Source: an uncultured beta proteobacterium
GTDB lineage: Bacteria; Pseudomonadota; Gammaproteobacteria; Burkholderiales; Burkholderiaceae_C
Assembly (NCBI GenBank): GCA_903870955.1
Contig: CAIQEX010000147.1
Coordinates: 1 to 9,885, forward strand
Length of the DNA stretch: 9,885 bases
Direction: 5' to 3'
The stretch's first letter is position 1. Each line of letters opens with the position of its first letter. Made by a program: the position numbers and the translations under genes. Shown one piece after another: positions 6,068 to 9,885 of this stretch. A model generated the notes under the pieces. It had not been told where the DNA came from. It made no database searches and worked only from the letters and a program-made list of their open reading frames with translations.

Positions 6068-7862
6068 TTGCACTCTCCTTGGCATGTTGCTCGGCGTCGG
6101 CCTTTTCGCCGGCGGCACCGTAAGCACGGGTGCCGGGCTGCGAACTGGTGATCTTGACGGGCCCGTAAGCAATGCGCGGCGGTCCATCGCCCTGGTAGTA
6201 GGCCAACGAGTGCTGCAAGAAGTTGACGTCGTCTCGCGCCTCAAAGCCGTCCAGTCGCTGGTGCGAACCACGGGATTCTTTTCGGTTCAAGGCGGAGTGC
6301 GCCATGGCCTCGGCCACGTCCAGCAGATAGCCCAATTCAATCGCCAGTAGCCACTCGGTGTTCCAGCCCTGTGAGTGATCGTCGAGCTTGATGTTCTTGT
6401 AGCGTTGACGCAACTCAGCCAGTTTGTCGCAGGTGGCCTGCATGGTGACTGCCGTGCGGTAAATGCCGCAGCCGTCCTCCATGGATTGCGCCATTTCCTT
6501 GCGGATGGTGGCAATGCGTTCGGTACCGGTTTGACGGCCGCGCAGAGCTTCGGCATTTTGCATGGCTGCCTGCGCCTGCCCCAGCACGCGCGACGTAGGC
6601 GTGGCAGCTATGGCGCCTTGCTTGGCAAACTGCGCCGCCTGCTCTCCGGCGATCTTTCCAAACACGATCAGTTCCGTCAGTGAGTTGGAGCCCAACCGGT
6701 TGGCACCGTGGATGCCGACACTGGAACATTCGCCGACTGAAAACAGTCCGGGCAAGGTCGACGCGGTATTGCCATCGGCGATGATGCCGCCCATCGTGTA
6801 GTGCACCGCAGGCAACACCGGAATGGGTTCCTTGGCCGGGTCAACACCCAGATATTCCACCGCAAGCTCGTAGATTTGAGGCAGCCGCTCGCGCAGCTTC
6901 TTTTCACCCAGGTGGCGCAGGTCCAGATGCACCACCTCGCCATGGCGGCTGCTGACGGTACGACCCTTTTGTTTTTCGTGCCAGAAGGCCTGGCTGAGCC
7001 TGTCGCGTGGGCCTAACTCCATCGCCTTGTTGCGTGGCTCGGGTGTGGCCGGACCCAGGCCGTAGTCCTGCAGATAGCGGTAGCCATCCTTGTTAAGCAG
7101 GAAACCACCTTCGCCTCGGCAGGCCTCCGTAAACAACAGGCCGGTGCCCGGCATGCAGGTCGGGTGGTACTGCACAAACTCCATGTCGCGCAACGGCACG
7201 CCGTGGCGGTAGGCCAATGCCATGCCGTCTCCGGTGACGATGCCACCGTTGGTGTTCTCGCGGAACACCCGCCCAGCCCCGCCCGTGGCGATGATGACGG
7301 ACTTGGCCTGGATCAGGGTGAATTCGCCCGTGGCGATGTTGATGACCAATGCACCCTGGACTGCCCCCTCGTCCACCACCAGGTCCATGCAAAAATATTC
7401 GTCGAAACGCTGAATGCTGGGGTACTTGATGGACGTCTGAAACAAGGTGTGCAACATGTGAAAGCCGGTTTTATCCGCGGCAAACCAGGTGCGCTCTATC
7501 TTCATGCCGCCAAAGGCGCGCACATTGACATGGCCATCTTCCTTTCGACTCCAGGGACAGCCCCAATGCTCCATTTGCACCAGTGACTCATGGGCCTGCG
7601 CTACAAAGGACTCGACCACATCCTGTTCGCAAAGCCAGTCTCCGCCAGCCACAGTGTCGTGAAAATGCGCTTCCAGGCTGTCATGGGCCTGCGTTACCGC
7701 TGCGGCACCACCCTCGGCCGCCACCGTGTGGCTGCGCATCGGGTACACCTTGGAAACCAGCGCAATCTTGAGTTTTGGGTCGGCCTCGGCCACCGCAATA
7801 GCGGCCCGAAGTCCACCACCCCCTGCGCCAATGATGGCGACGTCCACTTGAACCAACTGCAT
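6060..7862 (-). CDS. frdA: Fumarate reductase flavoprotein subunit
   Basis: Catalytic subunit reducing fumarate to succinate on the cytoplasmic side of the inner membrane with covalently bound FAD. It has 600 residues (E. coli 602). Seen: the dinucleotide-binding motif IIGAGGGGLRAA (from residue 10), the flavinylated His45 in RSHTVAAEGG, and substrate-site residues His233 (QYHPT), Glu246 and Arg249 (TEACRGEGG). Also present are HYTMGGI, GECSSVGIHGANRLGSNSL, and the C-terminal helical domain with WNTEWLLAIELGYLLD. The ATG at 7862 has AAGGAG 6 bases upstream. Succinate dehydrogenase SdhA is homologous, but the four-gene order with FrdC- and FrdD-type anchors supports fumarate reductase. Such enzymes can also run as succinate dehydrogenase. 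It is the first gene of frdABCD. An FNR-like site upstream suggests anaerobic induction. Confidence 0.97.
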   Translation of the reverse strand: MQLVQVDVAIIGAGGGGLRAAIAVAEADPKLKIALVSKVYPMRSHTVAAEGGAAAVTQAHDSLEAHFHDTVAGGDWLCEQDVVESFVAQAHESLVQMEHWGCPWSRKEDGHVNVRAFGGMKIERTWFAADKTGFHMLHTLFQTSIKYPSIQRFDEYFCMDLVVDEGAVQGALVINIATGEFTLIQAKSVIIATGGAGRVFRENTNGGIVTGDGMALAYRHGVPLRDMEFVQYHPTCMPGTGLLFTEACRGEGGFLLNKDGYRYLQDYGLGPATPEPRNKAMELGPRDRLSQAFWHEKQKGRTVSSRHGEVVHLDLRHLGEKKLRERLPQIYELAVEYLGVDPAKEPIPVLPAVHYTMGGIIADGNTASTLPGLFSVGECSSVGIHGANRLGSNSLTELIVFGKIAGEQAAQFAKQGAIAATPTSRVLGQAQAAMQNAEALRGRQTGTERIATIRKEMAQSMEDGCGIYRTAVTMQATCDKLAELRQRYKNIKLDDHSQGWNTEWLLAIELGYLLDVAEAMAHSALNRKESRGSHQRLDGFEARDDVNFLQHSLAYYQGDGPPRIAYGPVKITSSQPGTRAYGAAGEKADAEQHAKESANG

Positions 7863-7888
7863 ACTGCACTCCTTGGGGGATTAGCCCT

Positions 7889-7936
7889 CAAGTTCAATTT
7901 ACGCGTTTGCGTGAATTGAGTTCTGACATGCATCAA
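7889..7936 (-). promoter_or_regulatory. Candidate FNR-type promoter of frdABCD
   Basis: Read on the minus strand, 7936-7923 is TTGAT-GCAT-GTCAG, a match at 8 of 10 defined positions to the FNR/Crp-family consensus TTGAT-N4-ATCAA. A -10-like TAAATT (7901-7896) follows 21 bases later, predicting a transcript start near 7889 and placing the FNR site near -41, the known class II activation position. The start would lie about 27 bases before the frdA ATG. This is inference from spacing and consensus. Confidence 0.45.
7894..7919. repeat. Inverted repeat between kinase and frdA
   Basis: TCAATTTACGC (7894-7904) pairs with GCGTGAATTGA (7909-7919) around GTTT, with one G-T wobble in 11 pairs. It overlaps the predicted frdA -10 region. 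It might end the kinase transcript, though no T-tract follows, or be an operator over the frdA promoter. Confidence 0.5.
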
Positions 7937-7949
7937 GGATCGGTGCTTG

Positions 7950-9884
7950 CTATTCTTCCGCCAGGCTACGCATGCTGGACTCGCAAAGTTGCCGGGCACG
8001 ATCCAGGTCCAGACTTTGCAGAGCCGCCTGAAGGTCCTCCAAATGGTCTTTCGGGAGCGCATCCAAAACCCGACCGCGCGCCTCAAAGCGATCGAGTACG
8101 GCCAAATTGTTGCTGGCCAAGAGGCCAAATAGTTCAGACAGAAAAGCGCAGGCACTGGCGCGTTCCGCTGGGCCAACAGCCAGAGATTCGGGCGACGCCT
8201 CCGGTTCATCATCTGTGGCCAAAACTTGCAATGCACTTCGCATGGCCGCATGGGTTGCATGCACCATGGCCATCAATTCCGGTAACTGATCCAGAGGAGC
8301 CAGTTCAGAGGGCGGGTTCCTGAAGAGTTTTTCAAGGCTCGCGGCATGCTCTGACAGGGCTTTGGCGCCCAAGGTTGCGGAGATTCCCTTGAGTGAATGC
8401 ATTTGCGCGACCAGTGCGCTCCATTGGGTTTGCGATGCAGCTTGTTGAAACTCGCTTTCAACCATGTCCAGCGACTTCAGGTACTCGGGCGCAATATCCA
8501 GGTAAAGAGAGGTCAAGCCTGACAAACGCTGCAATGCGATCGCCACGTCCAGGTACGGGCCAGAAAGTGGATTCGGCTTGGGCTCCGCATCGCGCACATC
8601 CGGGTTAGCGCCCGTAAGCTCTTGCTCCTTGGTGTCCGATTCAATCGGCGCCCCCGCATCGAGAATTTGGCCTCGCGTAACCCGGAGCAACAGTGATACC
8701 AACTGCCGCGTGTCAAAGGGCTTACCGACATGATCATTCATGCCAGCGGCCAGGCAGGCCTGCCGATCACTGTCCATTGCGTTGGCGGTCATGGCAATGA
8801 TGGGCAATTGCATGAATCCGAGTTGCTCCCGAATCATTTTTGTCGCGCCATATCCATCGAGTACCGGCATTTGAATGTCCATAAGAACCACATCGAAGGG
8901 CGGCTGTGCGGCAGCCACCGCCTCGACCCCAAGTTGCCCATTGGCCGCCAAAGCGACGAGGGCACCTTCGCCATTGAGTAATTCCTGTGCAACCTGCTGA
9001 TTGATCAGGTTGTCTTCCACCACCAATACCCGCATACCAGCGAGCGGACGGTTGATGTCCGTTTCTACAGGCTGTTCACGCAGGTCCCGAAGAATGCGAC
9101 CGGAGGCCGCGTCCCGCAAGGCATGGGCCATCACAGGTTTGAACAAAAATCCATCCACCAAAGCCTGTTCATCGGCAGTGCGCATCAATAGCGTATCGCG
9201 TCCATTGGCGGTCAACATCACGATGCGCGGATGGTGCTTGTTTGCGCAAAGCGTCCGGATTTCCCTGGCAGTTTCCCAACCGTCCATGTCTGGCATTTGC
9301 CAATCCAGATAAATTACGTCAAACGGGAATGCTTCGATTGCCAAATGTGCACGAATCAACTCGAGCGCCCGCTCCCCACCCGGCACTGTTTCCGTGGGCC
9401 ATGACCAGGAGCGAGTCATCTTGGAAAGGACGTCCCGGGCAATCGGGTTGTCATCCACAATCAAGACCCTTTGGGGTCCTGAATGGGTTAGAGAAACAGA
9501 AACGTCAGCCCGTGCCTGTGACGGCGCCTGTGCCGGCGTCAACGTAAACGGGAGCCTGAAAATGAAGTGGCTGCCTACGCCAGGTTGGCTCCTCAAGGTC
9601 AATTGACCACCCATCAATTCAACCAACCTTTTGCAGATGGCCAAACCGAGACCCGAACCGCCAAAGCGCCGCGTGGTTGACGCCTCTGCCTGCGAAAACC
9701 CGGTAAAGATGTGCGCCTGCTTGTCCGCTTCGATACCGATCCCTGAGTCCTCTATTGCAAACTCAATCCAGGCCGTATCAGGCAGTGCAACGTCCGTCGA
9801 GGGCACATTGCGAACACGCAAAACCACCTGCCCTTGCTCAGTGAACTTGATGGCGTTGCCACCCAAATTGACCAGTACCTGCTG
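7950..9884 (-). CDS. Hybrid sensor histidine kinase, C-terminal part (HATPase, two receivers, Hpt; 5' end outside window)
   Basis: C-terminal 644 residues of a large two-component phosphorelay kinase. The frame is open to the right edge, and the apparent first codon at 9866 is TTG coding for Leu. Visible domains (numbered from the edge): an HATPase domain with N box (QQVLVNLGGNAIKF, 1-14), G1 box DSGIGI (46-51), F box and G2 GGSGLGL (75-81). Receiver 1 spans about 138-260, with DD at 144-145, phospho-acceptor Asp194, Thr225 and Lys249. Receiver 2 spans about 284-400, with Glu290-Asp291, Asp336 and Lys388. An Hpt domain covers about 440-550, with phospho-His496 in HSLKGISATLGA. A helical tail closes the protein. 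All phosphotransfer residues are intact, so it should be active. The HisKA and sensor domains lie outside the window, so the signal is unknown. No partner regulator is visible; the gene ends 87 bases before frdA on the same strand. Confidence 0.94.
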   Translation of the reverse strand, partial: QQVLVNLGGNAIKFTEQGQVVLRVRNVPSTDVALPDTAWIEFAIEDSGIGIEADKQAHIFTGFSQAEASTTRRFGGSGLGLAICKRLVELMGGQLTLRSQPGVGSHFIFRLPFTLTPAQAPSQARADVSVSLTHSGPQRVLIVDDNPIARDVLSKMTRSWSWPTETVPGGERALELIRAHLAIEAFPFDVIYLDWQMPDMDGWETAREIRTLCANKHHPRIVMLTANGRDTLLMRTADEQALVDGFLFKPVMAHALRDAASGRILRDLREQPVETDINRPLAGMRVLVVEDNLINQQVAQELLNGEGALVALAANGQLGVEAVAAAQPPFDVVLMDIQMPVLDGYGATKMIREQLGFMQLPIIAMTANAMDSDRQACLAAGMNDHVGKPFDTRQLVSLLLRVTRGQILDAGAPIESDTKEQELTGANPDVRDAEPKPNPLSGPYLDVAIALQRLSGLTSLYLDIAPEYLKSLDMVESEFQQAASQTQWSALVAQMHSLKGISATLGAKALSEHAASLEKLFRNPPSELAPLDQLPELMAMVHATHAAMRSALQVLATDDEPEASPESLAVGPAERASACAFLSELFGLLASNNLAVLDRFEARGRVLDALPKDHLEDLQAALQSLDLDRARQLCESSMRSLAEE

Positions 9885-9885
9885 C

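Noticed and set aside
5243..6151. Plus-strand open frame of 302 codons opposite frdB and frdC
   Set aside because: It lies antisense to two well-supported genes, resembles no family and has no ribosome binding site I could see. Long antisense frames are common opposite high-GC genes.
6068..6271. Upstream extension of frdB
   Set aside because: The extra 68 codons lie within frdA, do not match the family and are bypassed by a strong ribosome binding site at the ATG at 6067.
7694..8260. Minus-strand open frame of 188 codons spanning the kinase end and frdA start in another frame
   Set aside because: It overlaps two real genes on the same strand in a different frame and has no recognisable motif.
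1..9885. CRISPR arrays, tRNA or rRNA genes, insertion sequences, phage or defence genes
   Set aside because: I looked for regular direct repeats, cloverleaf-type sequences, transposase-like proteins and terminal repeats and saw none.

Overview
The window looks like a chromosomal segment of a betaproteobacterium, most likely a Comamonadaceae member such as a Rhodoferax-like organism. This placement is inferred from moderately high GC, the codon choice and the overall protein flavour; no marker gene is present to settle it. Six complete protein genes are recognised with confidence, together with two partial genes at the edges and one small unrecognised ORF.

Layout. (1) Positions 2-2226, plus strand: the 3' end of a dipeptide ABC transporter ATPase (DppF type), a hairpin with a T-tract, then a full dipeptide-binding periplasmic protein (DppA type). 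(2) Positions 2227-2515: a non-coding, partly AT-rich stretch with several inverted and direct repeats. (3) Positions 2516-2734, plus strand: a 72-residue ORF with five cysteines and a good ribosome binding site. Its end overlaps by 9 bases the end of the convergent gene fhs. (4) Positions 2726-4402, minus strand: formate-tetrahydrofolate ligase, best started at a GTG rather than the longer ATG. (5) Positions 4541-7862, minus strand: a complete frdABCD fumarate reductase operon of the haem-free, four-subunit E. coli type. All three junctions are tight (8-base overlap, 1-base gap, 4-base ATGA overlap). (6) Positions 7950-9885, minus strand: the C-terminal 644 residues of a hybrid sensor histidine kinase (HATPase, two receiver domains, Hpt), cut by the window end.

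How it fits together. The frd operon codes for a membrane-anchored quinol:fumarate reductase used for anaerobic respiration or for redox balance during fermentation. The 87-base gap upstream of frdA holds an FNR-like palindrome and a -10-like element at the spacing expected for oxygen-controlled activation. The kinase lies directly upstream on the same strand and may share a transcript or a signal with frd, but that is inference. Formate-tetrahydrofolate ligase downstream links formate to one-carbon metabolism and is separated from frdD by a probable terminator. The peptide transporter genes are a separate unit. I see no mobile element, CRISPR array, tRNA or rRNA. Most of the window is well-known metabolism; the less explained parts are the 72-residue ORF with its leader, the fhs leader hairpin and the frdA promoter region.
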